Source of the DNA: Synergistales bacterium
Lineage (GTDB): Bacteria; Synergistota; Synergistia; Synergistales; Aminobacteriaceae
Assembly (NCBI GenBank): GCA_025997955.1
Contig: BNVH01000016.1
Location: forward strand, 1 to 48,646
DNA length: 48,646 nucleotides
Direction: 5' to 3'
Shown here: piece after piece, positions 25,353 through 34,576 of the stretch
How the letters are laid out: the number at the start of each line of letters is the position of its first letter
Position numbering within the stretch: position 1 is the stretch's first letter
Position numbers and translations under genes: made by a program
The notes under the pieces: model-generated
Told to the model about the DNA's origin: nothing
The model's input: the letters and a program-made list of their open reading frames with translations, nothing else
Databases searched by the model: none

Positions 25353-26311
25353 CGGACGAGGCTAAAAACAAAGCTGTTACCGACGCGGTTGAGTCTATGT
25401 TAAGGGGTCTCCCTGAGGGCTTGCGCCTCATAGAGCTTCCCATGGAGCGCAGGGGATACAGGTTTTTTATATCGGCTTGGTTTTTTACGGATTCTTTGGG
25501 CAGGCGCGTATTGGTCGACCCGGGGCCCGCTTGCTCCGTCCCCGTTTTGCTTGATTCGCTCTCAAAACTCACTGACGGAATCGACCTCGTCTTGCTGACT
25601 CACATACACCTCGATCACTCGGGCGGGATAGGGCAAGTCTGCGAGCGATATAAAGACGCGCGCGTCGTCGTCCACCCAAAGGGCATGAGGCACTTAGCGG
25701 AGCCGGCGAAACTTTGGAAGGGGTCGCTTGAAACTTTGGGTGATATAGCCGAGATGTACAAAGAACCCATACCGCTGCCGAAAGAACGTATGATGACGGG
25801 CGCTGAGGGGATTGACACAATAGAGACACCGGGGCACGCGGGGCACCATCTGTGCTTTGCTCTCTCCCTGAACGGCTCCAATGTTTTCTTTCTCGGGGAG
25901 GCCGCCGGGGTGTCTTTGCCGCTACCAGGCTCCGTCTATCTGCGCCCAACGACCCCGCCCGTGTTCAACCTCCAAAGCGCCGCGCTGTCCATAAACAAAA
26001 TCGAGTCTTGCCTCAAAGGGGACGAGACTCTGATTTACTCTCATTGGGGCGCGACACGAGACCACAGCCTTATAACCTTAGCCAAAAAACAGTTAGACAG
26101 CTGGAGCGACATGATATTCGCCCTGCTCGCGGAGAGCGCCTCGTTGGATGACTGCGTTATCCGCGATGTCATGGAGACGATTATGTCTCAAGATAAGCTG
26201 TTGCGATTCTCGTCCTTGCCTGACGACTTGCGGGAGCGTGAACTTGTGTTTATCAAAAACAGCGTCGCGGGATTTTGTATGGCCTGCGAAAATACGCTTA
26301 GGGGCGTGTGA
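25349..26311 (+). CDS. Metallo-beta-lactamase-fold hydrolase
   Basis: 320 residues. LLTHIHLDHSGGIG gives H85-x-H87-x-D89-H90, TPGHAGHHLCF supplies the next metal histidine, and IYSHWGATRD resembles the distal one. The two-zinc hydrolase fold is clear; the substrate is not. It overlaps the transpeptidase stop by 4 bp (ATGA), so translation is coupled. Confidence 0.85.
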   Translation: MTDEAKNKAVTDAVESMLRGLPEGLRLIELPMERRGYRFFISAWFFTDSLGRRVLVDPGPACSVPVLLDSLSKLTDGIDLVLLTHIHLDHSGGIGQVCERYKDARVVVHPKGMRHLAEPAKLWKGSLETLGDIAEMYKEPIPLPKERMMTGAEGIDTIETPGHAGHHLCFALSLNGSNVFFLGEAAGVSLPLPGSVYLRPTTPPVFNLQSAALSINKIESCLKGDETLIYSHWGATRDHSLITLAKKQLDSWSDMIFALLAESASLDDCVIRDVMETIMSQDKLLRFSSLPDDLRERELVFIKNSVAGFCMACENTLRGV

Positions 26312-26377
26312 TATTATTAAAATACAACGCAAAGGCGTGTGAGAAAATCCGGCTCGAAAAAAGGGGATGTTTCGGAT

Positions 26378-26989
26378 ATGACCGAAAAGCTCGTTATCAC
26401 CATCAGCAGGGAGTTCGGCAGCGGCGGAAGGCTCATAGGTGAAAAATTGGCCAAAGATTTGGGCTTCGCGTTCTACGACAAGTCTCTCATCTATTTGGCC
26501 GTGGCGAAGAGCGGCCTTGACCCGGTCACCATCGAAAACGCCGAGGAGGAGGCCTCCAGCAAGCTGTTGTTTCATTTGGCCATAGGCGGATACGTGTCGA
26601 GCGGAATTTTTTCTCAGGTGAACGCCCCCATAAGCGACCAGGTATTTTTCGCTCAGTCCAAGGCTGTGGAGGAAATAGCGGAGCACGGGGACTGCGTCAT
26701 TATAGGACGCTGCGCCAACCATATCCTGAGAGAGCGCCCAAATTGCGCCCACGTCTTTATTTATGGTTCGGACAAAGACAGATTGCGCCGCATTGTCGAG
26801 GAGTACGGCGTCAGACTCGAAGAAGCCGAGTCGCTTATGGCGAAGATAGACAAAGGGCGGGCCAACTATCACGAGTATTACACCGAAGAAACATGGGGCT
26901 CTCACAAGAACTACGATCTTTCTATCAATACAAGCTCCACAGGTGTAGACCGCGCCGTCAGCATTATACGCGCGCTCGTCGATAGGTAA
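26378..26989 (+). CDS. Cytidylate-kinase-like protein
   Basis: About 203 residues. LVITISREFGSGGRLIGEKLAKDLG is the P-loop of the cytidylate-kinase-like family (a GSGG form instead of GxxGxGKS), and CVIIGRCANHIL follows as in that family. Homologues are common in anaerobes; their substrate is unproven. I chose the ATG at 26378, with AAGGGG eleven bases upstream, over the GTG at 26339. tilS starts 2 bp after the stop. Confidence 0.82.
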   Translation: MTEKLVITISREFGSGGRLIGEKLAKDLGFAFYDKSLIYLAVAKSGLDPVTIENAEEEASSKLLFHLAIGGYVSSGIFSQVNAPISDQVFFAQSKAVEEIAEHGDCVIIGRCANHILRERPNCAHVFIYGSDKDRLRRIVEEYGVRLEEAESLMAKIDKGRANYHEYYTEETWGSHKNYDLSINTSSTGVDRAVSIIRALVDR

Positions 26990-26991
26990 CA

Positions 26992-28083
26992 ATGCGGCGC
27001 GAAGAAGAAGAATTTTACAGGTCTGCGCTGTCGCGCCTGTCTTTGGATGATATGAACAGAGAAAGCCTACGCGGAGGGGGTATTCCTTACGAATATTCCA
27101 TCCGCGCGCTTTGTGTGTTTTTTAGGAAAGTCGCCATACGTTTGGGCTTCATGGATGAAAACGGACTTCCGGCGGGGCCTATATTGCTCGGCGTATCGGG
27201 CGGGGGAGACTCTATGGCCCTCATGTGGTTTTTTCATACATTTTACTCAGGGCATATCATAGCCGCGCACCTCGAACACGGCATAAGGGGCGCCGACTCC
27301 GCAGAGGACGCGTTGCATGTCAAAAAATACGCGGACGTGTGGGGCGTAGATACGGAAATTTTTCACGCCGACGTGCCCTCCCTCCTTAAAAAAGGCGAAT
27401 CATTGGAAGCGGGGGCAAGGCGAATCCGATATGATTTTTTTGAACGCGCGGCCAAAAAACACGGCGCCTGGGGCGTCGCTCTTGGGCACAATATGGAGGA
27501 CGAAGCTGAAACGGTTTTGTTCAACCTCCTGCGGGGCGGGGGTGTTTTGGGAGCGGGCGGCATACCGGAGCGGCGAGGGATTTTTTTTCGTCCGCTGCTC
27601 AGTCTAAAACGTGAGTTTTTGCGCGGAATATTGAGATGCAGGGGTATAGAGTGGCGCTATGACAAAACAAACGCTGACACAAACTACACGCGAAACTTTA
27701 TCCGCAACAACCTCATGCCCATGATAGAAAGCAACATAAACGCCCGCGCCTCAGAGCATTTGGCAAACTTCGCGCGCGACATGAGAGAGCTCGGAGATGA
27801 GGAAAAAGAAAAAGGCGACGCTCTGCTCTTGGAGCTTGAGGTCGCCGGTACGGACGCTTTAACAATAGACAGACGGGCTATGCGAAATTTGGACAGCAAA
27901 AAACTCCCGCTCCTCATAAGAGCAGCGGGACGTAAAATACTCGCGCCCGTCCTTTCTCGCAGACAATGCCTGAAACTATCCATGCTCTGCGCCGAAGGAA
28001 AACCCTTTACATTTCAGTGGGGCGGGGATGTCACGGTCTCAGGGACTCACAATGAAGTCGCGTTTAGGCGTATTTCTCCATGA
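26992..28083 (+). CDS. tilS: tRNA(Ile)-lysidine synthase
   Basis: 363 residues. After an N-terminal extension of about 60 residues, LLGVSGGGDSMALMWF contains the SGGxDS PP-loop (69-74) that binds ATP. AHLEHGIRG, LGHNMEDEAETVLFNLLRG and the YDKTNADTNYTRNFIRNNLMP region are TilS-specific. It converts C34 of the AUA-reading tRNA-Ile to lysidine, an essential step. Last gene of the csaB unit. Its end overlaps the convergent HPt gene by 20 bp. Confidence 0.93.
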   Translation: MRREEEEFYRSALSRLSLDDMNRESLRGGGIPYEYSIRALCVFFRKVAIRLGFMDENGLPAGPILLGVSGGGDSMALMWFFHTFYSGHIIAAHLEHGIRGADSAEDALHVKKYADVWGVDTEIFHADVPSLLKKGESLEAGARRIRYDFFERAAKKHGAWGVALGHNMEDEAETVLFNLLRGGGVLGAGGIPERRGIFFRPLLSLKREFLRGILRCRGIEWRYDKTNADTNYTRNFIRNNLMPMIESNINARASEHLANFARDMRELGDEEKEKGDALLLELEVAGTDALTIDRRAMRNLDSKKLPLLIRAAGRKILAPVLSRRQCLKLSMLCAEGKPFTFQWGGDVTVSGTHNEVAFRRISP

Positions 28084-28420
28084 GAACTTTCACTACCTCT
28101 ATGGTCTTGTCGTAAACCGCGCCGTAATTCGCCATCATCTCAGCCGTATCTCCGTCCCCTTTCAAAAGCGTCTCGAACTGCGGACTAAGCTCGTACAGTT
28201 TGGGCATCGAAAGATTGGCGGCCACGCCCTTAATCGTATGCACGCTCTTAGCCGCCGCCGCTTTGTCGCCGGCTTCTATTTCTTTTTTGAGCTGCGCCAT
28301 CTGATCCGGCGTAGTTCCGACGAAAGACTTGAGCAGCGTCTTGAAGAGCTTGGCGTTCTTTCGGATTCGCTCTAAGGCTTTTTCTTCGTCGACATATTCC
28401 TTGATTTCAGCTTCGTTCAT
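28064..28420 (-). CDS. Stand-alone histidine phosphotransfer (HPt) protein
   Basis: 118 residues forming a single HPt four-helix bundle. The phospho-accepting His61 lies in KSVHTIKGVAANLSM. Such proteins carry phosphate between a hybrid kinase's receiver and a separate response regulator. It is divergent from the hybrid kinase at 28612 and close to the HD-GYP regulator, so a three-part relay is likely. Confidence 0.88.
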   Translation of the reverse strand: MNEAEIKEYVDEEKALERIRKNAKLFKTLLKSFVGTTPDQMAQLKKEIEAGDKAAAAKSVHTIKGVAANLSMPKLYELSPQFETLLKGDGDTAEMMANYGAVYDKTIEVVKVLMEKYA

Positions 28421-28611
28421 CGTTCACATCTCCTTATAAACTAAAAGAATCGCGTATAATACAAAAAGTAAAATAACAAAATAATTTTCCTGTGATTTTA
28501 AGATGATAGCATATATAATGAATACGTCAATTTGAAACGTTAATTTAAATAATTCTTAAGTATTTAAAAACAAAGGTTTTAGCGGGTACGCCCTGAAAGA
28601 GAGGATAGTAA

Positions 28612-30723
28612 ATGAACGACATCCTTATCAAAAAACAAGACGGGGACGCGTGGCTGGGAAGTGCGCTCTTATCCGTTTTCGAGGCTATTGACGATAGTAT
28701 ATATTTAGCTGATAAAGACGGTATATTGGTCGCGTACAACCACGTTTTCGCGCGCGTCTTCAATGTCGTCGGCGACGCCGCTATCGACAAAGAAGCCGTG
28801 ACAGTCATGACGCGTGACCCGGAAAACATCCGCCGTATAAGAGAGATGCGCTCTAAGTCTCTTTCTTCCAACAAACTTTACCAAACAGAATTTCAAGAAG
28901 GACACGACCACTATGGCATGACTATCTGCCCATACTCCGTCGACGGCAAAATTTTCGGCTTGGCGGTATATGTAAGAGACGTGACTAAGCGCAAGGAAAC
29001 CGAATCCTCTCTCGAACAGCACGAACGCGACCTTCAGACCGCCATAGACAGCGCGCAGAAGGCCAACAACGCGAGGAGCGAATTTCTGTCCCGCATGAAC
29101 CACGAGATAAGAACCCCGATGAACGCCATAATAGGTATGACAAAGATAGCGCGTCAATCATTGGATATGCCCAAAGTGCAAAATTCACTAGAGAGAATCG
29201 ACACGGCGTCGAAACAGCTGCTTTCCATTTTGGACGACATTTTCGATATGTCACGGATAGAGTCCAACCGTATGGAGCTTATCGCGGCGCCGTTTGAATT
29301 CAAAGAAATGCTCAAGGGCATCCGTGAAAAAATAGAGCCTCAGTCAAGAGTCAAGAACCAGAATCTCACTTTCCAGCTCGACAGCTCTTTATCCAAAGCC
29401 TACGTCGGGGACGAAATGCGGCTTTCGCAAGTCATAGTCAATTTACTCTCAAACGCCGTAAAGTTTACGCCGGATAACGGAAATATCAATTTTCGCGTTA
29501 TCAAGAAAGGGATAAACGTAAGCGAGGATCTTCTCGAAATATCCGTATCTGACAGCGGTATAGGCATAGCGAGCGAGAATATCGGACGCCTCTTTACGCC
29601 GTTTGAGCAGCTTGAGGGCGGCACGACGCGTAAATACGGCGGCACGGGCTTGGGACTCGTCATCAGCAAAAACATAGTGGAGCTTATGGGCGGCTCTATT
29701 GACGTCAAGAGCGAAGTCGGAAAGGGTACTCTTATTTCCTTTACGGTAAAGCTCTTATCGGCGAAGTTAGACATACAGGAAGAGCAAGATAGGCTTCGCG
29801 TATCGCTTTTCCCAGACCTGCGCGGATACCATATTCTCGTGGCGGACCCGCTCGAACTGAATCAAATTATATTGAAATCCCTGCTTGACGGGCTTGGCGC
29901 GGAAACGGCCTTTGTGCCAGACGGAGACGCGGCCATAGAGGAGTTCAAGCGTAAACCTCTTCTCTACGACTTGGTTTTGCTTGACACAAAAATGCCCGAG
30001 ATGGACAGCTGCGAGACGACTCTCACGTTTCGCGGGATGAACATGGGACGGTCTTCTTACGTACCTATAATAGCCATGCTGGACGACGCGTCGGAGGACG
30101 ATATAGAGAGGTGCTTAGCAAGTGGTATAGACACCACAGTGGTGAAACCGATAGACAGCCGCGAGCTTTACCGCAAGTTAGCCTATTGCCTAAAGGCTTT
30201 CGGCAAAGAAAACGAAGAAGATCTAAGCGCCCCGTTGCCTAGTGCGCCCGAGTCCAGACCGGCGCCCCCGCAACCCCAAGTCGTCTTGATACCTAAAAAG
30301 GAAGAGAGTTCGGAGTTGACTTCCCATAAAGATGAAGTCATGAAGAATGAAGTCATAAAGATAGACGCGTCCCGCTTCATGCCTTTTATCAACGCGCATC
30401 AAGCTTTGGAGAATTTGAACGGCAGCCGCAAACTCTGGCTCATTTTGCTTCTCAGCTATCAAAAAAACGATATGGTAGCCCAATTAGAACAAGCTATGTC
30501 GGAGCGCGACACGGATAGAGCCTTGCGTTGTTCTCAGGCCCTGCAAAACGTGGCCGTCAACCTCGCGCTTGAGGATTTGCTGCCTAAAGTATCGTCCATG
30601 ACGGAGTCGCTTCGCGGCGTCACCTTAGACTTGGACATACTTAAAAAAATCAAGCTCTCAATGGAAGGAACCTTGGCCGTCGTTCCGGACTTGATGACCT
30701 GCCTTGAAAGGGGGCAAATATAA
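28612..30723 (+). CDS. Hybrid sensor histidine kinase with PAS, receiver and degenerate HPt-like tail
   Basis: 703 residues, no clear membrane helix, so cytoplasmic. Order: PAS (about 18-128), HisKA with H164 in SRMNHEIRTPMNAIIGM, ATPase (NLLSNAVKFTP, SDSGIG, GGTGLGLVISK, about 265-380), receiver (about 403-528; D458 in LLDTKMPEMD, K512 in VVKPID), a linker rich in Pro, Glu and Ser, then an HPt-like bundle (about 588-695). In that bundle RCSQALQNVAVNL lines up with the HPt motif of the neighbouring protein, with Gln642 at the histidine position. The stop overlaps the start of the HD-GYP gene (TAATG). Confidence 0.9.
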   Translation: MNDILIKKQDGDAWLGSALLSVFEAIDDSIYLADKDGILVAYNHVFARVFNVVGDAAIDKEAVTVMTRDPENIRRIREMRSKSLSSNKLYQTEFQEGHDHYGMTICPYSVDGKIFGLAVYVRDVTKRKETESSLEQHERDLQTAIDSAQKANNARSEFLSRMNHEIRTPMNAIIGMTKIARQSLDMPKVQNSLERIDTASKQLLSILDDIFDMSRIESNRMELIAAPFEFKEMLKGIREKIEPQSRVKNQNLTFQLDSSLSKAYVGDEMRLSQVIVNLLSNAVKFTPDNGNINFRVIKKGINVSEDLLEISVSDSGIGIASENIGRLFTPFEQLEGGTTRKYGGTGLGLVISKNIVELMGGSIDVKSEVGKGTLISFTVKLLSAKLDIQEEQDRLRVSLFPDLRGYHILVADPLELNQIILKSLLDGLGAETAFVPDGDAAIEEFKRKPLLYDLVLLDTKMPEMDSCETTLTFRGMNMGRSSYVPIIAMLDDASEDDIERCLASGIDTTVVKPIDSRELYRKLAYCLKAFGKENEEDLSAPLPSAPESRPAPPQPQVVLIPKKEESSELTSHKDEVMKNEVIKIDASRFMPFINAHQALENLNGSRKLWLILLLSYQKNDMVAQLEQAMSERDTDRALRCSQALQNVAVNLALEDLLPKVSSMTESLRGVTLDLDILKKIKLSMEGTLAVVPDLMTCLERGQI

Positions 30724-31808
30724 TGGCGGCTAAGAACAAAGAGACGGTACTGGTCGTCGACGACGTGGAGATGAACCGTCTTATCTTGGACTCCATCCTC
30801 TCCGACGACTATGACATATTACAAGCTCAGGACGGCTTCGAGGCCATTGATATTCTGTACAACTCCGTGGATTTGCCGGGGATTGTGCTTTTGGACATAA
30901 TGATGCCAGACATGAACGGCTTTGAGGTTTTGGATCTCATAAAATCAAATCAGCGCACTGCGGATATTCCGGTTGTATTTATCACAGCGGCCGACGTCGA
31001 AAGCACCGAAATGCGGGGCCTTCGCGCGGGGGCTGTTGACTACGTGTCGAAGCCCTTCAATCCCGACGTGGTAAAGGCGCGCGTGGATAACCATTTAGAG
31101 CTCAAGCGATACCGCGACAACTTAGAAAAAGCGGTGGACGAGAAAGTTCTTCAGATGGTGCGAAGCAAAGAAAACATGCTTGAGACCTTGGCCACGGTCA
31201 TCGAATACCGAAATTTGGAGTCCGGGCAGCACGTGCGCCGCACCTGCATACTGTCAAGAAAACTTGTAAACCGCATGTTGGACATCCCAGCCTACGCCCG
31301 CTCGCTGAACGAAATGCACAGCGACAGTATGCTGAAGGCCGTGCCCATACATGACATAGGCAAAATAGGCGTACCGGACAATATCCTATTGAAGCCCGGA
31401 CGTTTGACGCCCGAGGAATTTGACATAATCAAAACTCATACCACAATCGGAAGCGATATTATAGACACCCTGTTATTGACCGATAAGGGAGACGAGTACC
31501 TCCTCCACTGCCGCGCGATAGCGCGTCATCACCACGAGCGGTTTGACGGAAAGGGTTATCCGGACGGACTTACCGGCGAGGATATACCGCTTTCGGCCCG
31601 TATTTTGTCCATCGTGGATGTTTATGACGCTTTAGCCAACAGCAGAATTTACAAACCGGCGCTCCCGCACGATGAAACCGTGAGGATAGTCCGCGAAGGC
31701 GCCGGAACTCAGTTTGACCCGGGCATAGTCAAAGCGTTTCTCGACATAAGCGACTCGTTTATAAACGTACAGCTTGGTGACGACGCGCGTTCTGGCATGG
31801 CCAAATGA
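30723..31808 (+). CDS. Response regulator with HD-GYP phosphodiesterase domain
   Basis: 361 residues. The receiver (about 8-125) has VLVVDDVEMN, phospho-acceptor D58 in LLDIMMPDMNG and K110 in YVSKPF. The HD-GYP domain (about 155-355) has IHDIGKIGVPD (H210-D211) and HHHERFDGKGYPDGLTG, the full set of a cyclic-di-GMP phosphodiesterase. Translation is coupled to the hybrid kinase through a TAATG overlap. The predicted role is lowering cyclic di-GMP when phosphorylated through the relay. Confidence 0.92.
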   Translation: MAAKNKETVLVVDDVEMNRLILDSILSDDYDILQAQDGFEAIDILYNSVDLPGIVLLDIMMPDMNGFEVLDLIKSNQRTADIPVVFITAADVESTEMRGLRAGAVDYVSKPFNPDVVKARVDNHLELKRYRDNLEKAVDEKVLQMVRSKENMLETLATVIEYRNLESGQHVRRTCILSRKLVNRMLDIPAYARSLNEMHSDSMLKAVPIHDIGKIGVPDNILLKPGRLTPEEFDIIKTHTTIGSDIIDTLLLTDKGDEYLLHCRAIARHHHERFDGKGYPDGLTGEDIPLSARILSIVDVYDALANSRIYKPALPHDETVRIVREGAGTQFDPGIVKAFLDISDSFINVQLGDDARSGMAK

Positions 31809-31830
31809 TAGGAAGGAGCAAAGGACAAAA

Positions 31831-33120
31831 ATGAAGACGTATTTGCGCGTTCTGGAGGCTGTCGAATCATCGGGAGTCAAGGCATGGCTTGTGGGAGCGT
31901 CAGCTCGGGATGTAGTCATGGATATTCAGCCTACGACTTTGACTATCGCGGTAGAAAATTGTGATCTTGAGGCTCTCAGAGCGTCTATCGGCGACGGCGT
32001 CATTTTGGGCGTGCTGCCGTTTCATATTCTGCACGCTACAATATTGGGTACTAAAGTCGAAATTTCATGCATACAAGGAGATACAATAGAGGACGACTTA
32101 GCGCGCCGAGACTTCACAGTAAACGCCATAGCTATCAGAAGCAACGACAACTGTGTCGACCCTTACGGCGGGCGTCACGACATACGCAACAAACTGATAA
32201 GGCTTACAGGTGACGATGAAAACCTGATAAAGGACGACCCGATACGCGTCATTCGCCTTATCAGGTTTTCATCCGAGCTTGATATGCGTATATTCTGGAA
32301 AAGCGAGGCGGACGCCAGAATATTTACCGCAAAATATGAGGAGGAAGTGCGTAAAATGCCTCCGGAGCGTTGGGGGCGCGAGATTTTGCACGGGATGATT
32401 CGCCACCCTTACAACTTCATATCTATTTGCAATCACTATAACCTCTTGCCGTTTTTCTTGGACGACTTAGAACAGCTCAAGAAAATCAACATAAAAGAGG
32501 GCGGGACGCTTTTCGGCCATACCCTTGATACGCTTTCAATAGTGCAAAATTTCCTGAACGGGCGCAAGCGACGTGACAACGACATAATCTTCTCCTTGGC
32601 CGCGCTCTTCCACCACGTAGGCTCCGTCGTAAACGAGCCAACGGATACGGGTAAGATGGTCGCTATCGCGGAGCGTTATCTCACGGCTTGGAATTTGCCG
32701 TCCGAGACAGTGACTATGGTCTGCGCGATAATCAAGCATTACAGGCTGCCATACAACCTCAGCACCGAAGAATCGCTGGCCAAATCCGTAGTCAACCACG
32801 GCGCCGAGACAGTCGAGGCAATTGTGGACTTCGCTATATGCAACTCTCAGGCCGACAATATGAAGAACATCGAAGCGGTCGCCGCTAACAAATGGATGCT
32901 CGGCGAAGTGCTTCGCCGCTTTGAAGAGGCCAAACGCCGCACGGACGGCAATATACGCTATCTTTCGGGCGACGAGATAATGAATATTCTCTCCATTCGC
33001 CCGAGTAAGGTCGTGGGCGACATACTGGGAGAGCTTGACATAGCCGTCGGCGTAGGCAAGGTGAGCAACAAGAAAGAGGCCGCGGACTGGGTCGTAAAGC
33101 GCGGAGCTGGGGTGGCTTAA
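31831..33120 (+). CDS. CCA-adding enzyme/poly(A) polymerase-like protein with altered active sites
   Basis: 429 residues with the class II tRNA nucleotidyltransferase layout. The head domain contains LVGASARDVVMD and EDDLARRDFTVNAIAI (89-101), then DPYGGRHDI and KDDPIRVIRLIRF. However, the expected catalytic D-x-D after the GG-RD motif is TLT (36-38), and GGxVRD has become GASARD. The following HD-type domain has FGHTLDTL but ALFHHVGS where LLHDIGK is usual. Both catalytic centres therefore look disabled, and a binding or regulatory role is possible. The ATG at 31831 fits an AAGGAG/AAAGGA site; the upstream ATG at 31774 lies inside the HD-GYP gene. Confidence 0.75.
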   Translation: MKTYLRVLEAVESSGVKAWLVGASARDVVMDIQPTTLTIAVENCDLEALRASIGDGVILGVLPFHILHATILGTKVEISCIQGDTIEDDLARRDFTVNAIAIRSNDNCVDPYGGRHDIRNKLIRLTGDDENLIKDDPIRVIRLIRFSSELDMRIFWKSEADARIFTAKYEEEVRKMPPERWGREILHGMIRHPYNFISICNHYNLLPFFLDDLEQLKKINIKEGGTLFGHTLDTLSIVQNFLNGRKRRDNDIIFSLAALFHHVGSVVNEPTDTGKMVAIAERYLTAWNLPSETVTMVCAIIKHYRLPYNLSTEESLAKSVVNHGAETVEAIVDFAICNSQADNMKNIEAVAANKWMLGEVLRRFEEAKRRTDGNIRYLSGDEIMNILSIRPSKVVGDILGELDIAVGVGKVSNKKEAADWVVKRGAGVA

Positions 33121-33127
33121 AAAATCC

Positions 33128-34507
33128 ATGCAGGGCACGGACACGATAGCCGCTATGGCCACGGGCTCAGGCGAGGCGGGGATAGCTATTGTGCGCGTCT
33201 CCGGTCCTGATGCCACCGAAATAGCCAAAAGCGTACTGAGGTTCAAGGAGGGGGCGGCTTTAACGCCCTCTCGTTTTATGCGTCTCGCTTTCCTCATCTC
33301 CCGCGCTGGGAGCGAAGAACGAATTCTTGACCAAGTACTGGCCGTGTATTTTCGTTCTCCCTTTAGCTATACCGGCGAGGATGTCGTGGAAATTCAGACA
33401 AGCGGCGGACGTCTCGCGGCGCGTCTTTGCCTTGACCTGCTGATAAAGGAGGGAGCGCGTCTCGCCCTGCCTGGAGAGTTTACCAAACGCGCCTTTTTGA
33501 ACGGCCGGATAGATCTCTCTCAGGCCGAGGCCGTGCTTGGCGTCATAGAGGCTCGGAGCGAAGAGGCCCTGAAAGCGGCGGCGCGAACTCTGTCGGGCGA
33601 GCTTTCCTCGCTCGCCGCCAGTATACGCGACCACCTTCTGGACATTCAGGGCGATATAGAGATTGGCCTCGATTTTCCGGAGGGAGAGACGCCATATATA
33701 GAAAAAGACGCGATAGCCGCTTCCCTCTCAGCTATAAAAATAGAACTGTCAGACCTTCTTGAGCGCTCTTCCGTAGGGGCGGCGCTGAGGGACGGGCTTA
33801 GCGTCTCGCTCAACGGCTCCCCGAACGTCGGAAAATCGTCCCTGCTCAATGCCCTGCTGAAGCGACCGCGCGCTATAGTCTCGTCCTCGCCCGGCACGAC
33901 GCGCGACACCGTAGAGGAGAGCGTCACGTTTGGCGGCGTGCCGGTGCGCCTGTCAGACACAGCCGGCATCAGAGACGCCGCTGACGATATAGAGACTCTC
34001 GGCATAGAACGGGCGTTTCACGCGATGAACGAGGCCGATATAGTCGTATGGGTGATAGACGGCTCCGCGCCTCTCACTGAAGACGAAAAAAACCATATAT
34101 CAAGGCTTGAAAACAAAGAGCATATTATAGTTTTGAATAAATCGGACTGCCCCAAAATCACAAAAGAAGCCGATATTCAAGCCGTCTTTCCAAAAAGCGC
34201 ATTGCTCAGCGTTTCGGCCAAGACGGGAGAGGGCTTGGATTGGCTCAAGAAAAAAATAACCGACATATGCCTGCAAAACGGCTCTTTAGACGCCGGACTG
34301 AACGTCACATCCCGCCAGCTAAACGAAATGCGCATAAGTTTAGAATCGGTAGAGACCGCCATCGGCGCGCTATCTGACGGGAATGGCGAGGATGTTTTGG
34401 CGACGCTGATAGCATCCGCCCGCGAAGCGTTAGAGCGACTCTTGGGCTTGGACTGCGACGAGGCGCTTTTGGATAGCGTGTTCAGCAAGTTTTGCGTCGG
34501 AAAATAG
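33128..34507 (+). CDS. mnmE: tRNA modification GTPase MnmE
   Basis: 459 residues. The N-terminal tetrahydrofolate-binding domain begins DTIAAMATGSGEAGIAIVRVSG. The central GTPase has GSPNVGKSSLLNALL (G1), GTTRD (G2), DTAGIRD (G3) and LNKSDC (G4). The C-terminus is FCVGK, the conserved C-x-G-K. With MnmG it makes the carboxymethylaminomethyl modification of wobble U34. It starts 7 bp after the CCA-like gene. No mnmG is in the window. Confidence 0.96.
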   Translation: MQGTDTIAAMATGSGEAGIAIVRVSGPDATEIAKSVLRFKEGAALTPSRFMRLAFLISRAGSEERILDQVLAVYFRSPFSYTGEDVVEIQTSGGRLAARLCLDLLIKEGARLALPGEFTKRAFLNGRIDLSQAEAVLGVIEARSEEALKAAARTLSGELSSLAASIRDHLLDIQGDIEIGLDFPEGETPYIEKDAIAASLSAIKIELSDLLERSSVGAALRDGLSVSLNGSPNVGKSSLLNALLKRPRAIVSSSPGTTRDTVEESVTFGGVPVRLSDTAGIRDAADDIETLGIERAFHAMNEADIVVWVIDGSAPLTEDEKNHISRLENKEHIIVLNKSDCPKITKEADIQAVFPKSALLSVSAKTGEGLDWLKKKITDICLQNGSLDAGLNVTSRQLNEMRISLESVETAIGALSDGNGEDVLATLIASAREALERLLGLDCDEALLDSVFSKFCVGK

Positions 34508-34567
34508 AAATAGATAGAAATAGATAGAAATAGAATGAAATAGAATAAAATAGATAGAAATAGAATG
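34508..34567 (+). repeat. 10-bp tandem repeat after mnmE
   Basis: Six imperfect copies of a decamer (AAATAGATAG or AAATAGAATG/A) start directly at the mnmE stop and end 9 bp before the convergent rodA stop. Each copy contains TAG. The tract is non-coding; no hairpin terminator is seen between the two genes. Confidence 0.9.
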
Positions 34568-34576
34568 AGAATATGT

